Shown here piece by piece: positions 34,105 to 43,456 of a stretch of 64,000 nucleotides of DNA. The stretch lies in assembly GCF_000808015.1 (NCBI RefSeq), contig NZ_JWHR01000059.1, forward strand, positions 1-64,000, read 5' to 3'. A program made the position numbers and the translations under genes. The notes beneath the pieces are model-generated. The model was not told where the DNA came from, ran no database searches, and saw nothing but the letters and a program-made list of their open reading frames with translations. The DNA is from Terrisporobacter othiniensis. GTDB lineage: Bacteria > Bacillota > Clostridia > Peptostreptococcales > Peptostreptococcaceae. Every line of letters begins with the position of its first letter. The stretch's first letter is position 1.

Positions 34105-36027
34105 ATGAGGATATCAAGCGTAATAATCAATAATTACAAATCTATAGGAACTCAGAAGAATGCATTATTGTTAGAAGATGATGTTACTGCATTAATAGGT
34201 AAAAATGATAGTGGTAAAAGTAATGTGCTTGAAATCCTAGGAGCGATTTCTTTTAGTCACTATATACTGGAGGATTTTTATAAGTTTAATAATAGCTTTT
34301 TGGATGGTGAATTATCTTTAGTTGTGGAACTTAAATTTACTAACAATGAAATAAATTTATTAAAAGAGTATAAAAATATTCAAGACGATATTACTTATTT
34401 TTACTTTTCACAATATAGAGAAATTGAGTTCAAAGGAGGGTTTTCAAGATTATTTGATGAGGATATAGAATTAGTTAAATCCATTTCGTACTTGAAAAAA
34501 GAGTTAATGCTATACTTAGAAGAAAATTATTATGATAGCATGGATAGTGAATTTTTTTGTGAAGTAGTTAAATATATTAATTCAATGGAAAACATTAATA
34601 ATACCATATGGATTAAGTATAAGAAAAGCCTTAATAAATTGTTATATATTCTAAATTCTTATGGTGAAGATTACCTTTGTATTAGTGAAGACGATAATTT
34701 TAATGACAATATGCAAGAAGAAAATAAATCTAATATGGCTTATGATGAAAATAGATATACACTTATTAGACATTTAGAAATTGTTAAAAGTAAAATAAGA
34801 AAAAAATATTCAATGTTACCCATACTTTATCACAGAAAAAGCGAAGAAGAATTACAAAATGAATATCAATTGGAGGAAGTAAAAAAACAAATAAAAGATA
34901 GACGAGGAGCTTTATATAAGTTTATATTAGCTAGTGAAATAAATACACAAGAATTTTTACTAGCTATGGAAAATGACGATGAAAATCAATTAGAAATTTG
35001 TAGAAATAAAATAAAAGAAAAAATTAAGTATAATATCCAAAAAAAATTTAATGAATTTTATTGTGAAGAAAATGTACAAATTAAAATATCCTTTAAAAAG
35101 GATTATATAAAAATTCTAGTGAAGACTAATGAAAATACTACAAATATAAATGAAAGAAGTAATGGCCTTAGATGGTATTTAAATTTATTTATAGATATTT
35201 TAGCTAATGATATAAAGGATACAAATGTAATCTATTTATTAGATGAGCCAGGTGTATATCTTCATGTGAATGCTCAAAGGGAATTGCTTAGATTATTTTA
35301 TGACTTATGTAAAAATGATAATCAAGTTGTTTATTCTACACATTCTCCTTATATGATAGATTCAAATAATATTATAAATATAAGGGCCATAGAAAAAGAT
35401 GAAAAAGGTCATACAAATATTTATAATACAGCTTATGATAATAAATTAAATAGTGTATCCAAAAGAGAAACTTTAAGCCCTCTAGTTCAGGCTATAGGTG
35501 CTGATTTAAGATTTAATATTGGACCACAAGGCGGCAAACTAAATATAGTGACAGAAGGTATAACTGACTATATGTATTATACGGCAATGTTATATTATTT
35601 TAATGTGCCAGAGGAAAAAATGCCATATATTATTCCCGCTGTTGGTGCAGGGAATATTAATGTAATAGTATCCATATTAATTGGCTGGGGATGTGATTTT
35701 AAAGTTATATTAGATTATGATAAAGCTGGTTTTGTAGAGTGTGAGAAGTTAATAGAAAACTTAAATTTAAAAATAAATGAAGATATATTCTTTGTAAATT
35801 GTAATGACACTTATAATAATAAAGATAAGGACATTTATAAATATGCCGAATTTGTGGAAACTCTTATTAGTGAGGAGGATAAAGGAAAATTTAGTATTAA
35901 TTATGTAGATAATAAAACTATGGCAGCTAAAGAGTTCTATGACAAGGTAAAATGTAAATCAGTAAACTTAAGTGATAAGACAGTAAACAATTTTAAAAAG
36001 TTGTTTAAGATTATGAATGTTATATAG
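34105..36027 (+). CDS. OLD-family ATP-dependent nuclease (AAA ATPase plus TOPRIM)
   Basis: A 640-residue protein. The ABC/SMC-like ATPase has Walker A GKNDSGKSN (residues 32-40), signature region NERSNGLRWY near 350, Walker B LLDEPG (Asp380-Glu381) and a switch His413 in STHSPYM. The C-terminal TOPRIM nuclease has Glu484 in VTEGITDY and the DxD-type pair Asp537/Asp539 in ILDYDKAG. OLD proteins are stand-alone or paired defence nucleases (for example with GajB in Gabija). No helicase or reverse transcriptase partner is adjacent, so it is a class 1-type solitary OLD protein. It stands alone between two terminators and has a noticeably AT-rich coding sequence. Confidence 0.87.
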   Translation: MRISSVIINNYKSIGTQKNALLLEDDVTALIGKNDSGKSNVLEILGAISFSHYILEDFYKFNNSFLDGELSLVVELKFTNNEINLLKEYKNIQDDITYFYFSQYREIEFKGGFSRLFDEDIELVKSISYLKKELMLYLEENYYDSMDSEFFCEVVKYINSMENINNTIWIKYKKSLNKLLYILNSYGEDYLCISEDDNFNDNMQEENKSNMAYDENRYTLIRHLEIVKSKIRKKYSMLPILYHRKSEEELQNEYQLEEVKKQIKDRRGALYKFILASEINTQEFLLAMENDDENQLEICRNKIKEKIKYNIQKKFNEFYCEENVQIKISFKKDYIKILVKTNENTTNINERSNGLRWYLNLFIDILANDIKDTNVIYLLDEPGVYLHVNAQRELLRLFYDLCKNDNQVVYSTHSPYMIDSNNIINIRAIEKDEKGHTNIYNTAYDNKLNSVSKRETLSPLVQAIGADLRFNIGPQGGKLNIVTEGITDYMYYTAMLYYFNVPEEKMPYIIPAVGAGNINVIVSILIGWGCDFKVILDYDKAGFVECEKLIENLNLKINEDIFFVNCNDTYNNKDKDIYKYAEFVETLISEEDKGKFSINYVDNKTMAAKEFYDKVKCKSVNLSDKTVNNFKKLFKIMNVI

Positions 36028-36036
36028 TGAAATAAT

Positions 36037-36066
36037 AAAAAGGGCTTAAAATAAGCCCTTTTTATT
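36037..36066. terminator. Bidirectional terminator between the OLD nuclease and lysozyme genes
   Basis: Stem 36040-36048 with 36052-36060, three-base loop, A run before and T run after. Confidence 0.9.
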
Positions 36067-38476
36067 ATTTGCATTTTATACTTTCTATACCACTGTATAA
36101 ACTATATATTTTTTGTCCATCAACTATTCTATAAGCTCTAATTTTAAAATAGTACGTTTTACCTTTAGTTAAATTGACTTTAGTAAAACTTGTATTTGTA
36201 GTTGTACCGATAGAGTTGAAAGTTCCATTTTTAGAAGTTGACATACGTACTTCGTAACCAGTAGCTCTTTTACTTATGTTTGTCCAACTTACTTTTATGG
36301 ATTTTGATTTAGTTGAGTTTAAAATTACACTTGGTTGTAATGGTCTAGTTGTAGCTTTTAATCTTGAAGAGTAGTCACTATAACGATTACTTCCATTTAA
36401 ATATTTAAAAGCTTTTACTTTATAATAATAATTAGTTGCTGATACTAAATTACTGTGTTTATAAGAAGTTGTGGTATTATTATTTATAGTCTTTACTAAC
36501 TTATAAGTGTCTGTATTTGTATCAAGTCTATATATTCTATATCCATCAGCATTTTTTACTTTATCCCAAGATAACTCTAAAGATGTCGCATTTCTAGTTT
36601 TTAAATTAAGATTAGAAACAGTCTTCACTTTAGTAGATTCAGCGAATGAATTTGAAATAAAACCGTTATAAGCATTTCCGTCCACAGTTTTATAACCTCT
36701 TACTTTATATTTATAAACAGTTGCATCGGTTAAGTTGCTATCTGTGAATGAAGTAGTTGAAGCACCTTTTATTGTTTTTAGATATTCATAGTCTTCAGAT
36801 TTTGAATCATACTTATATATTTTATAACCAGTGACATCATCAAGTTTATTCCAAGATAATGTAAGAGAATTTGTAGTTTTCTTTGATAAGGAAACTTTTG
36901 AAATTTTCTTAGGTATTATTTTAAAAGTAATAGTTTTTTCTCCTGTATAATTACCGGTTCCTTTTATTAATATTTTTGCAGTACCTACAGATATATTATT
37001 GGAATAAGTAACGGTATAATCTTTATTTAAACTTAATGTTTTACCGTTGACTTTAACAGTAACACTTGGCTTAATTGCAGAACCAGTATATGACTTAGAA
37101 CTAATTTCACTAACGGACGCTGATGACAAGTTTATTTTACTTGTAGTAGGAGCTACAATTTTAAAAGTAATAGTTTTTTCTCCTACATAATTACCGATTC
37201 CCTTTATTAATATTTTTGCAGTACCTATAGAGATATTATTGGAATAAGTAACAGTATAGTCTTCGTTTTCCTTTAAAATCTTATTATTAAGTGTAACCGT
37301 AAAACTTGGCTCTATCGCACTTCCTGTATATGTTTTTGAACTGATTTCACTTACTGAAGATGAAGATAAGTCAATTTTATTACTTGATGTTTGATTATTT
37401 GTTGGTTTTAAATAAGTATAATTCATATCAAAATATGCAGGTTCACTTGATGTACCAATGCCATTTATAGTACCTTTGTCTGTATATTGCCACATCATAT
37501 ATGGTCTATTATATGTACATGCAGAAGAATATTGTGCAATCCATAAGTTATTGGCAAATAACATATCTTCGTAAAAATATTTGTCACCAAAGTCTTTATT
37601 TGTATATATACCAGTTATGTATCCTGCATTTTTTATAGCAGTTAAAAATTCATCTGCCATTTTTGATGATAAATCCTTTGTAATTGTTATACCTAATTTT
37701 TTAGCATAATCTACACTATCATACTCAAAGTCATAAAACACTGGATAAGTTATTTTATCTCTATAAGGAGCGATAGTTTCTAAACATTTAGCAGCCTCTT
37801 CTTTTGCTTTAGTTACTGAAGTAGCATAACTAAACCAATAGACACCAATTTTTAAACCGGCATCACTTGCACCCTGGATATAAGATTCAAACTGCGGATC
37901 TACAGTAGCATTTCCAAATCCACCTCTTATTATTACATAATCGATTCCATCTGCTTTTACCTTTTTCCAGTCTATAGTACCATTCCACTTACTCACATCA
38001 ATTCCTTTTTCTATAGGGCTTAAGGTAATGTAAGAAGCTGATACATACCCTGTTAGATTATCATATGATATTTTATACCAATTATTATCTCTACCTAATA
38101 TTTCTACATTTTCACCATTATTTAATGTTCCTACAATACTATAAGATGTTGAAGGTCCACTTCTTACATTCAGCTTATTTGCAGTGACTTTTCCGAATCC
38201 TATAGAACTAGCTTTAGTTAAAGTCTTGGTTTCTAAATCTGGTAATTCGCTTTGAAGTGAGTATGTAGAAAGAACATCCCCCATGCTACGATGTGGATTA
38301 ACTTCTGGGTCAGGTTGTATAGTAGAATCTTGATTGTCTATAGACTTGCTACTTATATAAGTATCCTCGCTGATTGTTGTATTTATCTCTTCGCAGTTAC
38401 TTACAAGTACCATGTTTTGAAAAATCATAGCAGTTGAAAGTGATACAGCAAGAAATGATCTTGTTATTTTTTTCAT
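36065..38476 (-). CDS. Large secreted GH25 lysozyme with SH3, Ig-like repeats and fibronectin type III domains
   Basis: An 803-residue exported protein. Order: signal peptide (residues 1-~28), a linker, an SH3b domain (~94-152, [17 protein letters not shown]), a GH25 lysozyme domain (~155-345, [20 protein letters not shown] with the early catalytic aspartate, and FYDFEYDS with the acidic pair), then two near-identical ~75-residue repeats with EISSKxYTGSAIxPS, and three fibronectin type III units to the end. GH25 cuts the muramic acid-glucosamine bond of peptidoglycan. The tail probably binds wall or surface polymers. It lacks an LPXTG or transmembrane anchor. Start is preceded by AGGGGGAA on the minus strand. 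Confidence 0.9.
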   Translation of the reverse strand: MKKITRSFLAVSLSTAMIFQNMVLVSNCEEINTTISEDTYISSKSIDNQDSTIQPDPEVNPHRSMGDVLSTYSLQSELPDLETKTLTKASSIGFGKVTANKLNVRSGPSTSYSIVGTLNNGENVEILGRDNNWYKISYDNLTGYVSASYITLSPIEKGIDVSKWNGTIDWKKVKADGIDYVIIRGGFGNATVDPQFESYIQGASDAGLKIGVYWFSYATSVTKAKEEAAKCLETIAPYRDKITYPVFYDFEYDSVDYAKKLGITITKDLSSKMADEFLTAIKNAGYITGIYTNKDFGDKYFYEDMLFANNLWIAQYSSACTYNRPYMMWQYTDKGTINGIGTSSEPAYFDMNYTYLKPTNNQTSSNKIDLSSSSVSEISSKTYTGSAIEPSFTVTLNNKILKENEDYTVTYSNNISIGTAKILIKGIGNYVGEKTITFKIVAPTTSKINLSSASVSEISSKSYTGSAIKPSVTVKVNGKTLSLNKDYTVTYSNNISVGTAKILIKGTGNYTGEKTITFKIIPKKISKVSLSKKTTNSLTLSWNKLDDVTGYKIYKYDSKSEDYEYLKTIKGASTTSFTDSNLTDATVYKYKVRGYKTVDGNAYNGFISNSFAESTKVKTVSNLNLKTRNATSLELSWDKVKNADGYRIYRLDTNTDTYKLVKTINNNTTTSYKHSNLVSATNYYYKVKAFKYLNGSNRYSDYSSRLKATTRPLQPSVILNSTKSKSIKVSWTNISKRATGYEVRMSTSKNGTFNSIGTTTNTSFTKVNLTKGKTYYFKIRAYRIVDGQKIYSLYSGIESIKCK
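36915..37390 (-). repeat. Tandem ~240-bp duplication in the lysozyme gene
   Basis: The two Ig-like modules are highly similar at DNA level, including a conserved stretch TAAAAGTAATAGTTTTTTCT at about 36928 and 37168. The period is about 240 bases. It shows a recent internal duplication able to expand or contract by recombination. Confidence 0.8.
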
Positions 38477-38519
38477 AAATTCCCCCTATACAAGATGATA
38501 TTTTGTTTTTAAATTTTTA

Positions 38520-38558
38520 TTTATCTATTTATGACGGTACTTATCGTTAATAGATAAA
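38520..38558 (-). repeat. 11-bp inverted repeat in the lysozyme mRNA leader
   Basis: Arms 38519-38529 and 38549-38559 are perfectly complementary with a 19-base loop. It falls between the proposed promoter and the start codon, so the mRNA could fold it. I do not recognise it as a known riboswitch. Confidence 0.6.
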
Positions 38559-38587
38559 TTTGGATAAAATGTACTGCACATAATTAA

Positions 38588-38616
38588 AATATATAATAAT
38601 GTAACAAAATTGTAAA
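38588..38616 (-). promoter_or_regulatory. Candidate sigma-A promoter of the lysozyme gene
   Basis: On the minus strand TTTACA (38616-38611), 17 bases, TATATT (38593-38588). It gives a leader of about 105 bases. Confidence 0.5.
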
Positions 38617-38740
38617 CAATATAACTAAAAAATATATTAAATAAATAAAAAAGTGCTTTAAACTATAAAATTATTGGTGGAATATACTCGGATTTATGTA
38701 AAAGCAAAAATATATGATAAATATTTTAAACTTTATCAAC

Positions 38741-38776
38741 ATATAAAAAGGCAATAAGTATGAAAACTTATTACCT
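38741..38776 (-). terminator. Terminator of the NFACT gene
   Basis: On the minus strand an 11-bp stem (AGGTAATAAGT with a G-U containing partner), four- to five-base loop, then T5, ending the rqcH-like transcript. Confidence 0.8.
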
Positions 38777-38784
38777 TTCTGTTA

Positions 38785-40548
38785 CTATTTTTTTAATTTT
38801 ACTATCATTTCTTCTGTTGGAGTAACGTAAATTGTATTATTAGTTTCGTAAATAACCATACCAGGTTTTGATCCACTAGGTTTTTTAACATGTTTTTTCA
38901 TAGTATAGTCTACAGGAACTTGAGAAGACATTCTTCCTTTGCTATAAAAAGCAGCAAGCATAGCAGCTTGATATAAAGTCTCATTAGGAACTTCTTTTCC
39001 TGCGCATTTAATAATAACGTGAGAACCTGGAATATTCTTAGTATGCATCCAAATATCTTCTGGGTCTGCAATTCTTAATGTTAAATAATCATTTTGCTTA
39101 TTATTTTTACCTACTAAAATTGTAAATCCATCAGAAGATATAAATTGATTAGGCTTTGTAGTAATATCTAAATCTTTTTTAGCTTTGTATCTATAAGGGG
39201 CCTTGGAATATCCTAGTCGAATTAACTCATCTTTAATATCTGTTAGCTCTTCTAAATTTTCGCAGTTTTCAATACCTAACATAATATTTTCTAAATACTC
39301 AATTTCCTCGTTACAAATAGAAATTTGAGATGTTAATTCTATTTTTGCAGTTTTTAATTTATTGTACTTTTTAAAATACTTTTGAGCATTTTCAGAAGGT
39401 GTTAAGTTTTTATTTAAAGGTATAATAATATTTGAATAATTTTCATCATAGAAGTTTGCAACTTCCACATTTTCCATACCTTTTTCTATCATATATATAT
39501 ATGAAGTAAGTAATTCACCTTTAATTTTGAATTCATCAGCATTGTCAGCATCTCTTAACTCTTTTTCTATTTTCTTTTGTTTATGATAAAGTCGATCTAA
39601 TTTAATAGAAATACTTTTTCTCAAATCGGATGTCCTTTGATGAACTCTGTCTTTGAAGTCTTTAGTTTTATAGTAGTCTTCAATAATTTGAGAAATAGAT
39701 TGTTTTTTTATAAACTTATTTCCATCTAAAAAACTAAGGTTAATGCAACTAAAATCAATGACTTTATCTATACTTTCATCTATAACTATGCAAGGGTCAT
39801 ATTCATCATTTTTTATTTTAGTAAATAAATCAGAGAAAGCTCTATATAAAGTGGATAACTCATCACGAGTTTTGTCATCGGAATAGTCATCAGTAGTTAA
39901 GTTAGCTCTATGACAAATTTCTTTAGCTACAGATGGACTTATTCCTAAAAATTTAGAGTAGATACCTTTGTATATAGGACCATTAAATTCTCTTAAAGTA
40001 TTAATAAAACTTTTAATTGAAATACCTTTTATAGGGTTAACTTTATTCTGAGCTGGTGGAAACTCATAAGTCATATTGGGAAGTAACTGACGAACTCTAC
40101 TGACGCTAGGCGGAATCCTTTTTATAGAATCTATTATTTTGTTATTTTGAGTTAAAATTATATTACTATGTCTACCCATTATTTCAATATAAATATCTTT
40201 TGTTGTTTTTTCTTTTAATTCATCAAAAGATTCCACACTGATTTTTATTATTCTTTCAAAATCAACTTGAGAAATATCTGTAATTATACCACCTTGTATG
40301 TATTTTCTAAATAGCATGCAAAACATAGGTGCTTTAATTGGATTTTCTTTTTTATATTCATTGGCTATATAAACTCTAGGGTTTGATGCACTAGAACTTA
40401 ATACTAATTTGAAGTTTTCTTTGTTGTTTCTTATAAATAAAACTAATTCATCATTTTCTGGTTGATGAATTTTGTCAACTTTACCACCCACAAGCTTTGT
40501 ATGAAGCTCAGAGGCTAAGTTATGAACTACTAAACCATCTAATGCCAT
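38785..40548 (-). CDS. rqcH: NFACT-family protein RqcH (formerly fibronectin-binding FbpA/YloA)
   Basis: A 587-residue protein with NFACT-N (residues 1-~200), helix-hairpin-helix and coiled-coil middle (~290-440) and NFACT-R at the C-terminus (IRIADPEDIWMHTKNIPGSH). In B. subtilis RqcH binds stalled 50S-peptidyl-tRNA complexes and adds C-terminal alanine tails for degradation; surface fibronectin binding was the earlier claim. RqcH and YlmH, whose gene is at 21036, act in the same rescue pathway. It is transcribed opposite to its neighbours. AAAGGAGAAT precedes the start on the minus strand. Confidence 0.93.
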   Translation of the reverse strand: MALDGLVVHNLASELHTKLVGGKVDKIHQPENDELVLFIRNNKENFKLVLSSSASNPRVYIANEYKKENPIKAPMFCMLFRKYIQGGIITDISQVDFERIIKISVESFDELKEKTTKDIYIEIMGRHSNIILTQNNKIIDSIKRIPPSVSRVRQLLPNMTYEFPPAQNKVNPIKGISIKSFINTLREFNGPIYKGIYSKFLGISPSVAKEICHRANLTTDDYSDDKTRDELSTLYRAFSDLFTKIKNDEYDPCIVIDESIDKVIDFSCINLSFLDGNKFIKKQSISQIIEDYYKTKDFKDRVHQRTSDLRKSISIKLDRLYHKQKKIEKELRDADNADEFKIKGELLTSYIYMIEKGMENVEVANFYDENYSNIIIPLNKNLTPSENAQKYFKKYNKLKTAKIELTSQISICNEEIEYLENIMLGIENCENLEELTDIKDELIRLGYSKAPYRYKAKKDLDITTKPNQFISSDGFTILVGKNNKQNDYLTLRIADPEDIWMHTKNIPGSHVIIKCAGKEVPNETLYQAAMLAAFYSKGRMSSQVPVDYTMKKHVKKPSGSKPGMVIYETNNTIYVTPTEEMIVKLKK

Positions 40549-40775
40549 AATATTCTCCTTTCAGACATAGGTAATAAACTTATTATTACATATTATAACC
40601 AAGATGTGAATAGTGGGAACATAATCTTTTACATAAATATGCAAATGAAATAAAATTATAAAAATGACCACTATACAACCATAATCAAAATGATATAAGT
40701 CTTAATATTTATTTTTTACTGATAATATTGTATAATACTAAGTTAGAACTGTTTGTATAAAAAGGGGCGATATGA

Positions 40776-41609
40776 ATGGAGTTTTGGAAGTTACAAGGAA
40801 TAGGTAATGATTTTATAGCAATTGATGGTAGAAATGATGATATAGTAAATAATAACTATGGGGAATTAGCAAAGAAAGTTTGTCATAGAAGGTTTTCAGT
40901 AGGAGCAGATGGATTATTAGTTGTGAAAAATAGTGATGTAGCAGATGTTGAAATGGTATATTATAATGCTGATGGAAGTCGAGCATCCATGTGTGGAAAT
41001 GGACTTAGATGTTTTGCAAAGTTCGTTTATGACAATAATATAGTTAAAAAAGAAGAATTTGATGTTTATACTTTAGATGGAATAAAAAAAATAAAAGTTA
41101 ATCTTAAAGAAAATAAATTGGACACAATTAAGGTTAATATGGGTAAAGGAAGTTTAAAATCTACTGATATACCTGTTAATAGCGAAAAAGAAATTTTTAT
41201 AAATGAAAACATTCAAATTTTAGATAAAGAATTTACTGTTAGCTCAATGTTAATGGGTGTTCCACACACTGTCATATTTGTAGATAATATAAATATGGAA
41301 GATATACATAAATATGGTCCAATAATTGAAAAAAGTGAAATTTTTTCACAAAATACTAATGTAAATTTTGTTAAGGTTTTGAATGATTCGAATATATTAG
41401 TCAGAACTTGGGAAAGAGGTTGTGGGTATACTTTAGGATGTGGAACCGGTATGACAGCCGCAGTTATTATAAGCAATTATTTAGGTAAGGTAAGTAAAAG
41501 TGTAAATGTTACTTCTGAAGGCGGAAGTATAAAAATAGATTTAGTTAATGATGAAGTTTACATGAGTGGAAGAGCACAAAAAATATGCGAAGGAAATTTG
41601 GAGGTATAA
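40776..41609 (+). CDS. dapF: Diaminopimelate epimerase
   Basis: A 277-residue two-cysteine epimerase. The first active-site block is ADGSRASMCGNGLRCF near residue 68, the second GCGYTLGCGTGMTAAV near residue 218. It interconverts LL- and meso-diaminopimelate for lysine and for peptidoglycan cross-linking. A start with GGGGCGA upstream. It precedes yicC by five bases, which suggests translational coupling. A -10 like TATAAT at 40731 lacks a good -35. Confidence 0.97.
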   Translation: MEFWKLQGIGNDFIAIDGRNDDIVNNNYGELAKKVCHRRFSVGADGLLVVKNSDVADVEMVYYNADGSRASMCGNGLRCFAKFVYDNNIVKKEEFDVYTLDGIKKIKVNLKENKLDTIKVNMGKGSLKSTDIPVNSEKEIFINENIQILDKEFTVSSMLMGVPHTVIFVDNINMEDIHKYGPIIEKSEIFSQNTNVNFVKVLNDSNILVRTWERGCGYTLGCGTGMTAAVIISNYLGKVSKSVNVTSEGGSIKIDLVNDEVYMSGRAQKICEGNLEV

Positions 41610-41614
41610 ATAAT

Positions 41615-42496
41615 ATGGCTATAAGCATGACTGGTTTTGGTAGAGGTGAATTTAAAAATGATAATTATCATTTTTTAGTAGAATGTAAAACAATAAATCA
41701 CAAATATTGTGATATAAATGTTCGTCTACCAAGAAAGATATCTTTTTTAGAAGATAAAATAAGAAATTATGTTAAAAATTTTGTAAAAAGAGGAAGGGTA
41801 GATTTATATATAAAGCTTGACTTAGTTGGCTCTGAGGATGTAAACTTAAAGTTCGATGATAAATTAGCAGATCAATATGTAAAGATTCTAAAAGAAATAA
41901 AAGAAAAGTTTGATTTACAAGATGACATAAGTGTAATGAGCGTAGCTAAGTTTCCTGACATAGTAAAATGTGAGGAAAAAGAAGAAGATGAAGATTTATA
42001 CTGGAGTATGTTAAAGGAAGCACTAGACATTACTTTAGAAAAACTTGCTCTAATGAGACAAGAAGAAGGTAAAAAGCTTGCTGAAGACACATTAAAAAGA
42101 TGTGATATATTAAGTGATTTATTAGACCAAATAGAAAGACACTCAGAAACAGTTGTAGATGAATACAAAGAAAAGTTATATAGTAGAATTAATGAAATAT
42201 TAGAAAATCCAAGTATAATAGATGAAAATAGATTGGCACAGGAAGTTGCCATATTTGCAGATAAAAGCTCTATAACAGAAGAAATTGTAAGATTTAGAAG
42301 CCATATTGAACAACTTAAAAATACTGTTGTAAAAAATGATTCTATAGGTAGAAAAATAGACTTTTTAATTCAGGAAATGAACAGAGAAGTTAATACAACA
42401 GGTTCAAAATCATCTAATATAAATATAACTAACTTAGTAGTAGAAGTTAAAAGTGAATTAGAAAAAATTAGAGAACAGATACAAAACATTGAATAG
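41615..42496 (+). CDS. YicC-family endoribonuclease
   Basis: A 293-residue protein. N-terminal MAISMTGFGRGEF and YHFLVECKTINHKYCDINVR are the YicC_N hallmark; the C-terminal DUF1732 ends with GRKIDFLIQEMNREVNTTGS. E. coli YicC is an endoribonuclease acting on RyhB, and Firmicutes homologues (YloC) sit next to gmk as here. The ATG at 41615 is chosen; a start inside dapF is possible but overlaps it. In Bacillus a small gene, remA, lies between yicC and gmk; none is present here. Confidence 0.94.
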   Translation: MAISMTGFGRGEFKNDNYHFLVECKTINHKYCDINVRLPRKISFLEDKIRNYVKNFVKRGRVDLYIKLDLVGSEDVNLKFDDKLADQYVKILKEIKEKFDLQDDISVMSVAKFPDIVKCEEKEEDEDLYWSMLKEALDITLEKLALMRQEEGKKLAEDTLKRCDILSDLLDQIERHSETVVDEYKEKLYSRINEILENPSIIDENRLAQEVAIFADKSSITEEIVRFRSHIEQLKNTVVKNDSIGRKIDFLIQEMNREVNTTGSKSSNINITNLVVEVKSELEKIREQIQNIE

Positions 42497-42563
42497 TATT
42501 AAGTATGATAAATACTATGAAAATGTATAATACTAATAGATAAGTTGAAAGGATGAAATATTA

Positions 42564-43190
42564 ATGGTTATAAATAAGAAAGGTCTTTTATTAGTTGTAT
42601 CGGGGCCATCTGGAGCAGGAAAAGGCACAATTTGTAAAGTATTAATGAATAGAAATAATGATTTAAAACTTTCTGTATCAGCAACAACTAGGCAACCCAG
42701 AACTGGTGAAGTTGAAGGGGTAAATTACTTCTTCTTAACACATGAAAAGTTCAACGATATGATAAGTAAAAATGAGTTTTTAGAATATGCTCAAACTTAT
42801 AGTAATTTCTATGGAACACCAAAAGGACCAGTTATGGAGTGCTTAGAAAAAGGTCAAGATGTTGTTCTTGAAATAGAAATGCAAGGAGCAAGACAAGTAA
42901 AGCAAATCTATCCAGATGCAATTTTGATATTTGTTTTACCGCCAACTCTTAGTGAACTACAAAGTAGATTATCTTCTAGAGGAACAGAAACTGAGGAGCA
43001 AATGCAAGAAAGATTAAGCTGTGCTTTTGAAGAAATCAAGCAAATTAAAGATTATAACTATTTTATTTTCAACGAAACTAATAGAGAAGTTGAAGCTGCA
43101 ATAGAAATAGAAAATATTATAAGTGCTGAAAAAAATAAAGCTACAAGATATGAAGAAGAAATAATAAGAAAATTTAAGGAGGAATTATAA
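42564..43190 (+). CDS. gmk: Guanylate kinase
   Basis: A 208-residue P-loop kinase (GPSGAGKGTICK) that phosphorylates GMP to GDP. The GMP-binding block is present as SATTRQPRTGEVEGVNYFF, followed by EYAQTYSNFYGTPKGPV. It begins the gmk-rpoZ-coaBC-priA run, a conserved order. GAAAGGATG lies upstream of the ATG. Confidence 0.98.
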   Translation: MVINKKGLLLVVSGPSGAGKGTICKVLMNRNNDLKLSVSATTRQPRTGEVEGVNYFFLTHEKFNDMISKNEFLEYAQTYSNFYGTPKGPVMECLEKGQDVVLEIEMQGARQVKQIYPDAILIFVLPPTLSELQSRLSSRGTETEEQMQERLSCAFEEIKQIKDYNYFIFNETNREVEAAIEIENIISAEKNKATRYEEEIIRKFKEEL

Positions 43191-43191
43191 A

Positions 43192-43452
43192 ATGAAACCA
43201 TCTATAAATGAAGTATTAGCAAAAATAGACAACAGATATTACTTAGTAGGAACAGTAGCTAAAAGAGCTAGAGAAATAGTTGATGGAAGTGAGTCTTATG
43301 TAGAAAGTAAAATTAACAAAGGTAAGCCAGTAATGTTAGCTACTGAAGAAATATCAGAAGGAAAAATAACTTACAGATTACTAACTGAAGAAGAAATAGA
43401 AATAGCAGAAGCATTACATGCAGAAGAACAAAGTAAATTAATCGAGGAGTAA
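43192..43452 (+). CDS. rpoZ: RNA polymerase omega subunit
   Basis: An 86-residue omega subunit. It begins MKPSINEVLAKIDNRYYLVG and has the AKRAREI core near residue 23 that contacts beta-prime, followed by an acidic tail. It stabilises RNA polymerase assembly. It starts one base after the gmk stop, and AAGGAGG lies inside the end of gmk. Confidence 0.97.
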   Translation: MKPSINEVLAKIDNRYYLVGTVAKRAREIVDGSESYVESKINKGKPVMLATEEISEGKITYRLLTEEEIEIAEALHAEEQSKLIEE

Positions 43453-43456
43453 GATT

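Noticed and set aside
34105..36027. Complete Gabija defence system
   Set aside because: The OLD-type nuclease is present but no GajB-like UvrD helicase adjoins; neighbours are uraA and a lysozyme on the other strand.
38520..38558. A c-di-GMP or c-di-AMP riboswitch in the lysozyme leader
   Set aside because: Only one simple hairpin; none of the conserved aptamer core sequences is seen.
42497..42563. A remA (DUF370) gene between yicC and gmk, as in Bacillus
   Set aside because: The 67-base gap is too short and holds no open frame.
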